Assembly: GCA_026392455.1 (NCBI GenBank) | Contig: JAPLCB010000002.1 | Coordinates: 1 to 64,000, forward strand | Direction: 5' to 3' | Source of the DNA: Propionibacteriales bacterium | GTDB lineage: Bacteria; Actinomycetota; Actinomycetes; Propionibacteriales; Nocardioidaceae | DNA: 64,000 bases | Shown: in pieces, positions 42,280 to 51,361 of the stretch | Layout of the letters: each line of letters opens with the position of its first letter | Position numbering within the stretch: the first letter of the stretch is position 1 | Translations under genes and position numbers: made by a program | Notes under the pieces: generated by a model | What the model was told of the DNA's origin: nothing | Seen by the model: the letters and a program-made list of their open reading frames with translations, nothing else | The model's database searches: none

Positions 42280-42284
42280 CGTCC

Positions 42285-43235
42285 TCAGGGACGGCGGTCG
42301 ACGTCGCGGCGTTGCATCGGCACCCGGCTCCAGAGCCGCTGCTGCACGGCCAGGGTGAGGGCCCCGGCGACCACCATCCCGGTGACGTTCAGGACCAGCT
42401 GGAGCGCGCTGCCCCCGATCTCCTCCCCGACGCCGAAGGCCAGACCCAGGGCAACGTTGCCGGCGGCCGGGATCGTCGTCAACGAGATGAAGACACCGGA
42501 GAGACCGCCGACCCGGGCCGAGGTGAGCGACAGCACCCCGGCGGCGGCAGCGACCACCGCCACGATGAAGGACCACTTGTCCGGGGTGTAGATGAAACCG
42601 GTCCCGGGACGGCTTCCGGTCAGGTCGCCGACGACCACCCAGCCCAGGGCACGCGCGACCAGGGCCAGCACCGTGGTGATCCCGATCGCCACCAGGAAGC
42701 CGACCACGAGCGTCCGAGCCGCGGTCGTGAACAACGTCCGGCGGCGGCGGACCACGGCCAGCCCCAGCGCAGCCACGGCCACGAACTCCGGACCCAGCAC
42801 CATCGCGCCGATCACCAGGATCTGCGAGTCGAGCACGATCGCGATGCTGGCCAGCAAGGTGGCCATCACCATGAACGACAGGTAGGTCCAGTTGAGCTCC
42901 GACTCCTCGTAGGCACGCTGGGTCACGTCGGCCCAGACGACGGCGTCGGCGCTGCTGCCCGGCGTACGGCGCTCGGCGTCCAGGCCTGCCCGGGACATCC
43001 AGGTGGCCACCGGCTCGACGTGGATCGTGCCGACCTGGGGGACGCCCAGGTCGACCAGGGCCTCGAGGATCGCGTTGGTCCCCTCCCGCGCGACGTCCAC
43101 GAGGACCAGGTCGCCGACCGGCAGCACCGACGCCCCGCGCAGGACCGCGAGGGCGCTGACGGCCGGGTCGCCGTCCAGGACGGCCAGAACGTCCTCGGTC
43201 AGCTCGGGAGGGATGCTGATCCGGACCTGTTGCAC
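42285..43235 (-). CDS. DUF389 membrane protein
   Basis: 316 aa. A soluble N-terminal domain of about 110 residues ([23 protein letters not shown]) precedes six or so membrane segments with the family motifs [12 protein letters not shown] and [22 protein letters not shown]. The TIGR00341/DUF389 family has no established function. GTG 43235 lies 6 nt after CAGACT, a relaxed leaderless -10. It ends 5 bp from the convergent glycosylase gene. Confidence 0.88.
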   Translation of the reverse strand: MQQVRISIPPELTEDVLAVLDGDPAVSALAVLRGASVLPVGDLVLVDVAREGTNAILEALVDLGVPQVGTIHVEPVATWMSRAGLDAERRTPGSSADAVVWADVTQRAYEESELNWTYLSFMVMATLLASIAIVLDSQILVIGAMVLGPEFVAVAALGLAVVRRRRTLFTTAARTLVVGFLVAIGITTVLALVARALGWVVVGDLTGSRPGTGFIYTPDKWSFIVAVVAAAAGVLSLTSARVGGLSGVFISLTTIPAAGNVALGLAFGVGEEIGGSALQLVLNVTGMVVAGALTLAVQQRLWSRVPMQRRDVDRRP

Positions 43236-43323
43236 CCGACCAGTCTGCCGCCAGCGGACGGACGACGCCGCCCGGACGCGCCCTTGCGAGACTCCGGGAT
43301 CCGGCCGTGGCTAGCCTGGGACC

Positions 43324-43659
43324 ATGAACGGCATCCCCACGGTCAGCATCGACCAGGTCCCCGACCCGCTTCCCGACGGCCTCGTCGTGGTCGACGTGCG
43401 CGAGCCCGTGGAGTGGGCGCACGGCCGGATCGACGGGGCCGTGCACATCCCCCTGGGGGAGCTGGTGGCCCGGGTCGGTGAGGTCCCGACGCAGGGCCAG
43501 GTGCTGGTCGTCTGCAAGGTCGGCGGGCGCTCGGCCCAGGCGACGGGCTTCCTGGTGCAGAGCGGCGTCGAGGCCGTGAACCTCGACGGCGGGATGCTGG
43601 ACTGGAGCGCCGCGGGTCGGCCGATGGTCAGCGACCTCGGGGAACCGACGGTCTTCTAG
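43324..43659 (+). CDS. Rhodanese-domain protein
   Basis: 111 aa, single rhodanese domain. VVDVREPVEWAHGRIDGAVHIPLGEL is the CH2A/N-terminal pattern and the active loop is VCKVGGRS, with the catalytic Cys. Such proteins carry persulfide sulfur. ATG 43324 is leaderless (TAGCCT 43312-43317). It is divergent from the DUF389 gene. Confidence 0.92.
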   Translation: MNGIPTVSIDQVPDPLPDGLVVVDVREPVEWAHGRIDGAVHIPLGELVARVGEVPTQGQVLVVCKVGGRSAQATGFLVQSGVEAVNLDGGMLDWSAAGRPMVSDLGEPTVF

Positions 43660-43672
43660 GCAGCGGCGCTGG

Positions 43673-44362
43673 TCAGGCGAACGCCGCCGGGAGCGGCAGC
43701 CCCAGAGCGACCCCGAGACGCTCGAAGTACGCCGACCGCGGGATCTCCACGACCCCCAGGGTGGCCAGGTGGTCGGTCTGCCACTGGGTGTCCAGCACCC
43801 GTCGGTCAGCGTGCTCGTCGGTGAGCAGCTCGACCAGCCCCACCAGCGCCACCTTCGAGGCGTCACGCTCACGGGCGAACATCGACTCCCCGGCGAAGAG
43901 TCCGCCGATCGCCAGCCCGTACAGGCCGCCGACGAGCTGGTCGTCGAGCCAGGTCTCGACCGAGTGCGCCCACCCGAGCTCGTGCAGGTGCAGGTAGGCG
44001 TCGAGGATCTGGTCGTCGATCCAACTGCCGTTGCGGGCCGGGTTCGCGCACCCGACCATCACCGCCTCGAAGGCGGTGTCCACGCGGACCTCGAAACGGC
44101 GTACCGACTTGCGCAACGACCGGGTCATCCGGAGTCCGTCGAGCGGGAGCACTCCGCGACGTTCCGGGGACCACCAGCCGATCTCGGCCCCGGCCTCGAC
44201 CGGCATCGGGAAGAGCCCCCCGGCGTACGCCGAGAGCACCGTCGCCGGATCCAGTCCCGCCCCGACGGCGACGAGGTCTCCGGGAGCGAACGGCGGCGTC
44301 GGCATCCGCCACTGCGGGAGCCCTGGGTCGATCGGCACCGGTCCATCATCGCGCCTGGACAC
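43673..44362 (-). CDS. aat: Leucyl/phenylalanyl-tRNA-protein transferase
   Basis: 229 aa. It transfers Leu or Phe from tRNA to N-terminal Arg/Lys of proteins, marking them for Clp degradation (N-degron pathway). Family motifs: LSAYAGGLFPMPV, IGWWSPERRGVLPLDGL, RSLRKSVRRFEVRVDTAFEAVM, GGLYGLAIGGLFAGESMF and the end LDTQWQTDHLATLGVVEI. GTG 44362 is the likely start, but neither a Shine-Dalgarno nor a TAnnnT box precedes it at the usual place. Confidence 0.95.
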   Translation of the reverse strand: MSRRDDGPVPIDPGLPQWRMPTPPFAPGDLVAVGAGLDPATVLSAYAGGLFPMPVEAGAEIGWWSPERRGVLPLDGLRMTRSLRKSVRRFEVRVDTAFEAVMVGCANPARNGSWIDDQILDAYLHLHELGWAHSVETWLDDQLVGGLYGLAIGGLFAGESMFARERDASKVALVGLVELLTDEHADRRVLDTQWQTDHLATLGVVEIPRSAYFERLGVALGLPLPAAFA

Positions 44363-44382
44363 CTCGGCTCTAGGCTGACCCC

Positions 44383-45081
44383 ATGAGCGTCGCCAAACGG
44401 GTCGGAGCCGCCCTCGCCCCCCGGGTCACCCAGATCGCGCCGAACCTCTCGGCCGCCTTCGTCCACCAGGCCCTCGACAAGGCCATCGTCGGCGTCGGCC
44501 CGTTGCCCGGGGCTGCGGCCGCTGCCGAGAAGCAGCTGACCCAGAACGACGGCGACGTCGAGCGCGGCACCCACGACGTGATCGAGAACCACGTCCGCTA
44601 CGCCGGGCTGCAGGGGTTCGTCACCAACATCGGCGGCCTGGTGACGATGGCGGTGACGGTGCCGACGAACATCACCGGGCTCGCACTGATCCAGTGCCGG
44701 ATGGTCGCCGGCATCGTTCACCTGCGCGGGTACGACCTCGACGACCCCCGCACCCGGGCCGCGGTCCTGACCTGCCTGCTCGGCGAGGAACGCATCCTCA
44801 AGCTGGTCAAGGAACGCACCCTGCCGGGCACCCCGATGGAGCTGGCCAGTGCGCAGGTCTTCGACTCCACCCTGAACGCCCTGCTGGCCAACGAGGTCGC
44901 CTCCGAGCTGATCACCCGCGCCGCCGGCAAACGCCTGGCCACCACGGTCGGACGCCGCGTCCCGGTGGTCGGTGGGGTGGTCGGGGCCAGCACCGACGCC
45001 TACGTGACCTGGAAGATCGGCCGGTACGTCGACCGCGAGTTCCTGCCACGGGCGAAGAAGAAGCGGCTCCGGAGGACCTAG
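44383..45081 (+). CDS. EcsC-like protein
   Basis: 232 aa. A compact alpha-helical protein with a Gly/Val/Ala-rich amphipathic middle (GFVTNIGGLVTMAVTVPTNITGLALIQCRMVAGIVHLRGYDL) and GRRVPVVGGVVGASTDAYVT near the end, as in the EcsC family (PF12787). The role of these membrane-associated proteins is unknown. ATG 44383 is leaderless (TAGGCT 44371-44376). Its stop overlaps the next, convergent gene by 4 bp (CTAG). Confidence 0.75.
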   Translation: MSVAKRVGAALAPRVTQIAPNLSAAFVHQALDKAIVGVGPLPGAAAAAEKQLTQNDGDVERGTHDVIENHVRYAGLQGFVTNIGGLVTMAVTVPTNITGLALIQCRMVAGIVHLRGYDLDDPRTRAAVLTCLLGEERILKLVKERTLPGTPMELASAQVFDSTLNALLANEVASELITRAAGKRLATTVGRRVPVVGGVVGASTDAYVTWKIGRYVDREFLPRAKKKRLRRT

Positions 45082-46106
45082 GCCCCGGACCGGGTCGGCT
45101 CGGCCAGCTTGACCATCATCTTGCCGATGTTGGCCCCGGTGAAGATCCCGTTGAGCGCGTCCACGCAGGACTCGATCCCCTCGTAGACGGTCTCCCGGTG
45201 GACCAGCAGCCCGTCGGCGTCCCAGCCGCGGAGGGCTGCGAACGCGTCGTCGAAGTGCTCCCACTCGTTGAGCGCGTTGAAGCCCTGCATGGTGGCGGTC
45301 TTCGCGAGCAGGTTCACGTAGTTCGACGGCCCCGGGTGGTCCCCGGTGAGGTAGCTGGAGATCACCCCGCAGAGCACGACCCGGGCATTCGCGGCCAACC
45401 GGCCGAGGACCGAGTTCAGCACCGTTCCACCGACGTTGTCGAAGTAGACGTCGACCCCGCGGGGGCAGTGCGCCTTCAGCGCCGCGTCCAGGTCGCCGCC
45501 CCGGTAGTCGATGCAGGCGTCGAAGCCGAACTCCTCGACGACGACCCGGCACTTCTCCGGCCCGCCCGCGATGCCGATCACCCGGGCCCCGGCGATCTTC
45601 GCGATCTGGCCCGCGATCGAGCCGGTCGCCCCGGCGGCTGCCGACACCACGACGGTCTCCCCGGCCTGCGGCTTGCCGACACCGGTCATCCCGAAGTAGG
45701 CGGTCGCCCCGGTCGGGCCGTAGACCGAGAGCACCGCCGGGTGGTCGATCACGTCCATCCCGGTGACCGGGGTGCAGAAGACGTCGTCACGGACGATCGT
45801 GTACTCGCTGAACCCCGCCAGCATCGTCACGACGTCACCGACGGCGTACGCGTCGCAGCGTGACTCGACGACCTCACCGATCCCGGCGGCCCGGACCACC
45901 TCGCCGAGCTGGACCGGAGGCAGGTAGCCCGGTTGGTCGTCCAGCCAGGTCCGCGCAGCCGCGTCCAGGCCGAGGTAGGTGACCCGGACCAGCGCCTCGC
46001 CATCGGCGGGCACCGGAGCCGGCACCGTGACGAGCTCGGTGTCGTCGGGCCGGACCAGACCGTCGGGCCGACGGCGCAGCAGGATCTGACGGTTCTCCCG
46101 GGGCAT
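45078..46106 (-). CDS. NADP-dependent MDR oxidoreductase (CurA/leukotriene B4 dehydrogenase type)
   Basis: 342 aa. It begins with NRQILLRRRPDG, continues with DAAARTWL and carries the cofactor loop VVVSAAAGATGSIAGQIAKIAGA, with VDVYFDNVGG and GFNALNEW, all typical of the zinc-free alkenal/one oxidoreductase branch that reduces alpha,beta-unsaturated carbonyls with NADPH. ATG 46106 is leaderless (TAGGTT 46118-46113). Specific substrate unknown. Confidence 0.9.
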   Translation of the reverse strand: MPRENRQILLRRRPDGLVRPDDTELVTVPAPVPADGEALVRVTYLGLDAAARTWLDDQPGYLPPVQLGEVVRAAGIGEVVESRCDAYAVGDVVTMLAGFSEYTIVRDDVFCTPVTGMDVIDHPAVLSVYGPTGATAYFGMTGVGKPQAGETVVVSAAAGATGSIAGQIAKIAGARVIGIAGGPEKCRVVVEEFGFDACIDYRGGDLDAALKAHCPRGVDVYFDNVGGTVLNSVLGRLAANARVVLCGVISSYLTGDHPGPSNYVNLLAKTATMQGFNALNEWEHFDDAFAALRGWDADGLLVHRETVYEGIESCVDALNGIFTGANIGKMMVKLAEPTRSGA

Positions 46107-46115
46107 GGAGTGAAC

Positions 46116-47297
46116 CTAGCCGCGCAGCCGGCGGTAGAGGTCCAGGCCGCGCGCGGCGAGCCGGCTGTCGTCGGCCTTGGCGACCAGCCGCTGCTTGAGC
46201 CGGTACGTCCGGGTCGCGTACAGCGGAGCCAGCTGGCGGTGCAGGTCCGCGATCTCGTGGTCGCGCTCCTCGACCACCGTCCGGAGCCGGGCGGCCTCCA
46301 GGGTCATCGCGGTCACCGACCGCAGCAGGACGGCCTCGCGCTCGGGCAGCCCGACAGCGTCCGGGTCGACGTACGGCAGCGCGGGCCGGGGCAGCAGGTC
46401 GTCGAGGTCACCGACGACGTCGTACCCGCGGCCCTCGATCTCGGCGACCCAGGCGCGGCTGAGCCCGTCGGCCCAGGTCCAGACGTCCGCCGGCACCGAG
46501 AGCGGCGCCGAGGTCCGGTGCTTCGACAGGTTCTGGTGCACCAGGTTCTCGCGCACCAGCGCCCGGTAGTCCGGGTTGGGCAGCACCCCGTTGAGCTCCG
46601 CGTTGATCGATCGCACGACGGAGACCTCGGCGACCCCGAGCGACGCGTTGGCACGCTCCGCGGAGACCGTGACGTTCGCGGGGTCGAAGTCGAAGACCCG
46701 GGCGAAGCGCTGCCACAGCAGGTCGGGGGGCGACCCGGCCGGGGGCACCGTGACGAGGTGGACGTGGGCGGGCGGCAGCGTCGAGCCCCAACGTTCCAGC
46801 ACCGCCGGGGTCTCCTGGACCCCCCAGAACCACTGGCCGAGGATCGTCGGACGCGCAGCGTCCTGGATGCCCGCGAGGAAGTCGGCGTAGCTCCGGGTCC
46901 GGCGGTGCTTGACGTTCTCCTGCCACTCGGCCGGGATCTGCCGGACCAGGTCACGGGCCGAGACGACCACGTGCACCTCGCCACCCAAGGTCTCCAGTGC
47001 GCGGGCCACCTGCTCCCGGCTGGCCTGGGCGAGGATCTCGTGGCTGACGATCGCCGACCCGGGCCACGCCCGCACCTCGGCAGCCAGGGCGTCCCAGGCG
47101 CCGACCGCGTCGGCCTCCAGGCCGCCCCACTTCAGCTGCATCAGGTCGAGCGCGGCCAGGAAGTGCTGGTCGAACCGCTCGCCGGGGTAGAGGACGCCGT
47201 GCTCACGGAGCAGCTCGCGCTCACCGAAGAACTGGTCCTGCAGGAAGGAGGTCCCGGTCTTCGGCGACCCCACGTGCAGGATCACCTTCTCAGCCAT
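46116..47297 (-). CDS. Sulfotransferase-like protein with C-terminal coiled coil
   Basis: 393 aa. The N-terminal GSPKTGTSFLQ is the PAPS 5'-phosphosulfate-binding loop form found in bacterial sulfotransferase-like proteins; ALETLGGEVHVVVSARDLVRQIPAEWQ is the region with the 3'-phosphate-binding Arg/Ser. The last 80 residues (LEAARLRTVVEERDHEIADLHRQL) form a coiled coil. ATG 47297 has AGCAGGT 5 nt upstream. A paralogue of the same layout lies just upstream at 47357-48430, probably in one transcript. The substrate may be a glycan or cell-wall lipid. Confidence 0.8.
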   Translation of the reverse strand: MAEKVILHVGSPKTGTSFLQDQFFGERELLREHGVLYPGERFDQHFLAALDLMQLKWGGLEADAVGAWDALAAEVRAWPGSAIVSHEILAQASREQVARALETLGGEVHVVVSARDLVRQIPAEWQENVKHRRTRSYADFLAGIQDAARPTILGQWFWGVQETPAVLERWGSTLPPAHVHLVTVPPAGSPPDLLWQRFARVFDFDPANVTVSAERANASLGVAEVSVVRSINAELNGVLPNPDYRALVRENLVHQNLSKHRTSAPLSVPADVWTWADGLSRAWVAEIEGRGYDVVGDLDDLLPRPALPYVDPDAVGLPEREAVLLRSVTAMTLEAARLRTVVEERDHEIADLHRQLAPLYATRTYRLKQRLVAKADDSRLAARGLDLYRRLRG

Positions 47298-47356
47298 CAG
47301 AACCTGCTGGCTGTACGACGTCGGGCCACCGGACGACCCTACCAATCCGGCGCCGG

Positions 47357-48430
47357 TCAGCCACCGAGGAAACGCTTGGCCAGCCGGCGCGCGGGCGAGC
47401 TGTGCGTCGGGGCCACGTGCGTGACCACGGCGGCCAACGCGGCGAGGGCCGCATCGGCCACCTCCTCGGCGGGCGGCTCGTCGGGATGGATCCAGACGTG
47501 GTCGGGCCCCGGGTGCACCGGTGTCAGGTCGGCGAGGTCGCCGACGACGTCGACCCCCGCACCCTGGATCCAGTCGAGCCACTCGTCGGTCACCCGGTTC
47601 GCGAACTTCCAGCGCCCCTGCGGCAGTACCACCGGGATGCTGCCCTTGCGCTGGCCGAGCACGCCGCGGATCGTGGTCTCCCGGATCAGGTCGATGTAGA
47701 CCGCGCGCGGAACCCCCTTGCCGGCAATGAGCTTGTTCAGCCGGCGGATCGTGGCGGCCTCGGCGATGCCCAGGGACGCGTTGAAGTTGGTGCTCTCGAC
47801 GGCACCGACCTCGGGCGCGATCCCCACCACCGACGTGAACCGCTTCCACAGCTCGCCCGGGGGACCCGACTTCGGTGGCACCGTGACGACGTGGATCCGT
47901 TCCGGCGCGAGGCCGTTGCCCCAGCGGGTGAGGATGTCCGGGAGGCTCTGCACCCGCCAGAACCACAGCGTCGGCGACGTGCGGCGCCCCTGGACGACCT
48001 CCATCATGAACTTCTTGAAGGTCTTGCGGCTGCGGTGCTTGATCAGCTCCTGCCACTCGGCGGGGATCTGCCGCGCGAGGTCACGGGCGGTCAGGATCAC
48101 GTGCACCTCGTCGCCGGCGAACGCCGCCATCGCCTTCGCGACCTGGTCCGTCGAGGCCGCGGCGAGGATCTCGTGGCTGATCAGGACGTCGCCGCTGGTG
48201 CGCTTCGCCTCGGCGACCAGCGCCGCCCACTGACCGCGGGCCACATCACGCTGCCCGGCCCAGCGCTCCTCGATCAGGTCGAGCGCCGCCTCGAAGTGGT
48301 CCCCGGTCCGGGTCGGCAGGTAGGTCAGTCCGGCCTTGGCGATGGCGTCCCGGTTGAGGGCGAACCGGTCCTGCAGGTAGCTGGTGCCGCTCTTCGGGGT
48401 TCCGATGTGGAGGAACACGCGGCGGGTCAT
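47357..48430 (-). CDS. Sulfotransferase-like protein, paralogue
   Basis: 357 aa. It has the same layout as its downstream neighbour: HIGTPKSGTSYLQ at the N-terminus, VHVILTARDLARQIPAEWQELIKHR, LWFWRVQSLPDILTRWG and FNASLGIAEAATIRRLN all have aligned counterparts there. It lacks the coiled-coil tail. ATG 48430 lies 6 nt after CACAAT, a relaxed leaderless -10. The pair clearly arose by tandem duplication. Confidence 0.8.
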   Translation of the reverse strand: MTRRVFLHIGTPKSGTSYLQDRFALNRDAIAKAGLTYLPTRTGDHFEAALDLIEERWAGQRDVARGQWAALVAEAKRTSGDVLISHEILAAASTDQVAKAMAAFAGDEVHVILTARDLARQIPAEWQELIKHRSRKTFKKFMMEVVQGRRTSPTLWFWRVQSLPDILTRWGNGLAPERIHVVTVPPKSGPPGELWKRFTSVVGIAPEVGAVESTNFNASLGIAEAATIRRLNKLIAGKGVPRAVYIDLIRETTIRGVLGQRKGSIPVVLPQGRWKFANRVTDEWLDWIQGAGVDVVGDLADLTPVHPGPDHVWIHPDEPPAEEVADAALAALAAVVTHVAPTHSSPARRLAKRFLGG

Positions 48431-48526
48431 GACGGCATTGTGCCGTACCCGTCGAGTCGGGCCCGGCGCGCGGTTGAGAAGGGCGCGACACGGGCTTCAG
48501 TGCGGCCTCGTGCTGGCTGCTGCAGG

Positions 48527-48630
48527 TGGGCCCGAGTCAAGTGCGCGGCAGGCCCGTTTCGACAGCGCGGTGGGCCCGAGTCAAGTGCGCGGCAGGCCCG
48601 TTTCGACAGCGCGGCGGGCCCCACTCAACG
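48527..48630. repeat. 44-bp tandem repeat, two full copies plus a partial
   Basis: The unit beginning TGGGCCCGAGTCAAGTGCGC and ending TTTCGACAGCGCGG occurs at 48527-48570 and 48571-48614, apparently identical; a diverged third copy starts at 48615 (CGGGCCCCACTCAA). It sits in the gap between the HMG-CoA lyase stop (48625) and the sulfotransferase start (48430) and has no reading frame of note. Confidence 0.85.
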
Positions 48631-49518
48631 GGGGGCGAGCGCGGTGACGACCCGGGACGGGCTGGGGCGGCCGAGGATCCCGGCCATCCAGGTGCTCGTC
48701 GCCACCAGGGCGTCGAGGTCGACCCCGGTCTCGACCCCGAGGCCGCGGAACATCCAGACCAGGTCCTCGGTGGCGAGGTTGCCGGTCGCGGACTTCGCGT
48801 ACGGGCAGCCGCCGAGACCGCCGGCACTGGCGTCGAAGGTCCGGATGCCGTGCTGCCAGGCGGCGTAGGCGTTCGCCAGGGCCTGACCGTAGGTGTCGTG
48901 GAAGTGGACGGCGAGCACCTCGTCGGGGAGACCAGCGGCGTTGAAGGCATCGAGCAGACCGCTGACCTGGCCGGCCGTCCCGACGCCGACGGTGTCCCCG
49001 AGCGAGAGCTGGCTGGCACCGAGGTCCACCAGGCGCCGCCCGACGCTGACGACCTGCTCGACCGGCACGGCACCCTCCCACGGGTCACCGAAGCACATGC
49101 TGACGTAGGCCCGTACGTCCAGACCCGCCGCGCGGGCCCGGGTCACCGTCGGCGCGAACATCGCGAACTGCTCGTCCAGGCTGCGGTTCAGGTTCTTCTG
49201 CGCGAAGGTCTCGGTGGCACTGCCGAAGATCGCGATGTGGCGCAGCCCGAGCTCGAGCGCCCGGTCGAGACCGCGCTCGTTGGGTACCAGGACCGGGAGG
49301 TGCCGGCCCTCCTCGCCCAGCATCGCCATCAGCTCACCGGCATCGGCCAGCTGCGGAACCCACTGCGGGTGCACGAACGAGGTGGCCTCGACGACCGGGA
49401 GCCCCGCCGCCAGCAACCGGGTGATGAACTCGGCCTTGGCCTGGACCGGGACGATCCCCTTCTCGTTCTGCAGGCCGTCGCGGGCGCCGACCTCGTAGAT
49501 CGTCACGTCGTCAGGCAT
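48625..49518 (-). CDS. Hydroxymethylglutaryl-CoA lyase
   Basis: 297 aa. It cleaves HMG-CoA to acetoacetate and acetyl-CoA, the last step of leucine breakdown. DRE-TIM motifs: YEVGARDGLQNE near the N-terminus, HFHDTYGQALANAYAA for the metal-binding His pair, and GGLGGCPYAKSATGNLATED with the catalytic Cys. ATG 49518 overlaps the end of the carboxylase alpha gene by 8 nt. Gene order carboxylase beta, alpha, lyase fits 3-methylcrotonyl-CoA carboxylase function. An isovaleryl-CoA dehydrogenase and a methylglutaconyl-CoA hydratase are missing from the window. Confidence 0.94.
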   Translation of the reverse strand: MPDDVTIYEVGARDGLQNEKGIVPVQAKAEFITRLLAAGLPVVEATSFVHPQWVPQLADAGELMAMLGEEGRHLPVLVPNERGLDRALELGLRHIAIFGSATETFAQKNLNRSLDEQFAMFAPTVTRARAAGLDVRAYVSMCFGDPWEGAVPVEQVVSVGRRLVDLGASQLSLGDTVGVGTAGQVSGLLDAFNAAGLPDEVLAVHFHDTYGQALANAYAAWQHGIRTFDASAGGLGGCPYAKSATGNLATEDLVWMFRGLGVETGVDLDALVATSTWMAGILGRPSPSRVVTALAPR

Positions 49519-51361
49519 CAGCAACCGCCTCACCCTGCTCGATCAAGAACAGCAGCTGCTTGAGCTGGACCTGGTCACCGACAGCGGCGCCGACGCGGGT
49601 GACGGTGCCTTCGTACGGCGCCTTCAGCGCGAGCTCCATCTTCATCGCCTCGACGACCCCGAGCCGCTGGCCCTCGGTGACCCGGTCACCGACCGCGACG
49701 TCGACGGCGAGGACCGTGCCCGGCATCGGCGCCAGCAGCGACCCGTCTCCGGCGGCACTGCCACCGGCGGCGAACGGGTCGGGCTGGTCGAAGACGTACC
49801 GCTGGCCCTGGTGCACCAGCTCGACGCTCCTCCGCGAGACGCGGACGTAGGGGGTCTCCGGTTCGGGCCCGGCGAGCACCACCGGTTCATCGAGGGTCAC
49901 CACGACCGGCGCCGGGGTCTGCCCGAGCCGGAAACCGTCGCCGGCGAAGGCGCCCCCACCGGAGCTCCGGGCACGCAGCCACGCCCAGCCGGCCAACGTG
50001 CGGGCCGGCGCCGGGTCGGGCGCCGGGATCTCGACCCGGTCCAGCCAGGCGGTGTCGATGGTGGCGTCGCGGAACTCGTCGCTCGCCGCGAGCACCCGCA
50101 GGAAACCGGCGTTCGTGGTGAGTCCGAGGATCGCGGTGTCGTCGAGAGCCGCGACCAGGGCGCGCCGAGCAGCCTCCCGGTCGGGCCCGCTGGCGACCAC
50201 CTTGCCCAGCATCGGGTCGTACGCGGTGCTGACCACCTGTCCGGAGTGCAGAGCGTGGTCGACCCTCACCTGCGCGGGCCAGTGCACCTGCGTCGCCGTG
50301 CCGGCCTGCGGGAGGAACCCGCCGAACGAGTCCTCGGCGTAGACCCGGGCCTCGATCGCACAGCCGACCAGGGTGACGTCGGCCTGGGTGAAGCCGAGCG
50401 GTTGCCCGGCAGCGACCGAGAGCTGCAGCGCGACGAGGTCAGGATGCTCGCCGTTGACAGCGACAGCCAGCTCGGTGACCGGGTGCTCCACCTGGAGGCG
50501 GGTGTTCATCTCCAGGAAGTAGACCTCCCCCGACGCGTTGTCGAGCAGGAACTCCACGGTGCCGGCGTTCTGGTAGCCGACCTGTGCGGCCAGGGCTACG
50601 GCGGCGCTGGTCACGGTCGCCCGGACGGTAGCCGTGATGGTCGGCGCGGGGGCCTCCTCCAGCACCTTCTGGTGCCGCCGCTGGGTGGAGCAGTCCCGCT
50701 CGAAGAGGTGCACGACGTTGCCGTGCGCGTCGGCGAGGACCTGGACCTCGATGTGCCGGCCGGACTCGACGTACTTCTCGATCAGCAGGGTGTCGTCGCC
50801 GAAGGAGTGCGCTGCCTCGCGCCCCGCAGCCTCGACGGCCGCGGCGTACTCGGCAGCCTCGCGGACCACCCGCATCCCCTTGCCGCCGCCACCGGCAGCC
50901 GCCTTGACCAGCACCGGGTAGGAGAGGTCAGCAGGTGGTGTCTGCAACGTGTACGACGGCACCACCGGGACGCCGGCAGCGACCGCGATCTCGCGGGCGG
51001 CGTCCTTGCGGCCCATCCGGTCCATCACGTCGGCCGACGGGCCGACGAGCTTCAGACCCGCCTGCTCCACGGCACGCGCGAACGCGGACCGCTCGGACAG
51101 GAAGCCGTACCCGGGGTGGATCGCGCCGGCCCCCGACGAGAGCGCGGCAGCCACCACCTCGTCGATGTCGAGGTACGACTCGACCCGGACGGCGACGTCC
51201 GCTGCGCGCACGTGCGGGGCACCAGCGTCCAGGTCGGTGTGGACCGCGACGGTCCGCAGGCCCAGGGCGCGGGCGCTGCGGAAGACCCGCACCGCGATCT
51301 CGCCACGGTTGGCGACCAGAACGGTGTCGAAGGGGGCTTCGAGGAGCTCAACCACGCTCAT
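49511..51361 (-). CDS. Acyl-CoA carboxylase alpha subunit (biotin carboxylase + BCCP), probably methylcrotonyl-CoA type
   Basis: 616 aa from ATG 51361, which overlaps the beta stop (TGATG); a GTG one codon earlier is also possible. Biotin carboxylase: ANRGEIAVRVFR, the ATP-grasp loop KAAAGGGGKGMRVV, EKYVESGRHIEVQVLAD, LEMNTRLQVEHPVTE. The C-terminal biotin domain has VVEAMKMELALKAP. Fused BC-BCCP subunits serve acetyl-, propionyl- or methylcrotonyl-CoA carboxylases; the lyase gene next door favours methylcrotonyl-CoA. Confidence 0.94.
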   Translation of the reverse strand: MSVVELLEAPFDTVLVANRGEIAVRVFRSARALGLRTVAVHTDLDAGAPHVRAADVAVRVESYLDIDEVVAAALSSGAGAIHPGYGFLSERSAFARAVEQAGLKLVGPSADVMDRMGRKDAAREIAVAAGVPVVPSYTLQTPPADLSYPVLVKAAAGGGGKGMRVVREAAEYAAAVEAAGREAAHSFGDDTLLIEKYVESGRHIEVQVLADAHGNVVHLFERDCSTQRRHQKVLEEAPAPTITATVRATVTSAAVALAAQVGYQNAGTVEFLLDNASGEVYFLEMNTRLQVEHPVTELAVAVNGEHPDLVALQLSVAAGQPLGFTQADVTLVGCAIEARVYAEDSFGGFLPQAGTATQVHWPAQVRVDHALHSGQVVSTAYDPMLGKVVASGPDREAARRALVAALDDTAILGLTTNAGFLRVLAASDEFRDATIDTAWLDRVEIPAPDPAPARTLAGWAWLRARSSGGGAFAGDGFRLGQTPAPVVVTLDEPVVLAGPEPETPYVRVSRRSVELVHQGQRYVFDQPDPFAAGGSAAGDGSLLAPMPGTVLAVDVAVGDRVTEGQRLGVVEAMKMELALKAPYEGTVTRVGAAVGDQVQLKQLLFLIEQGEAVADA

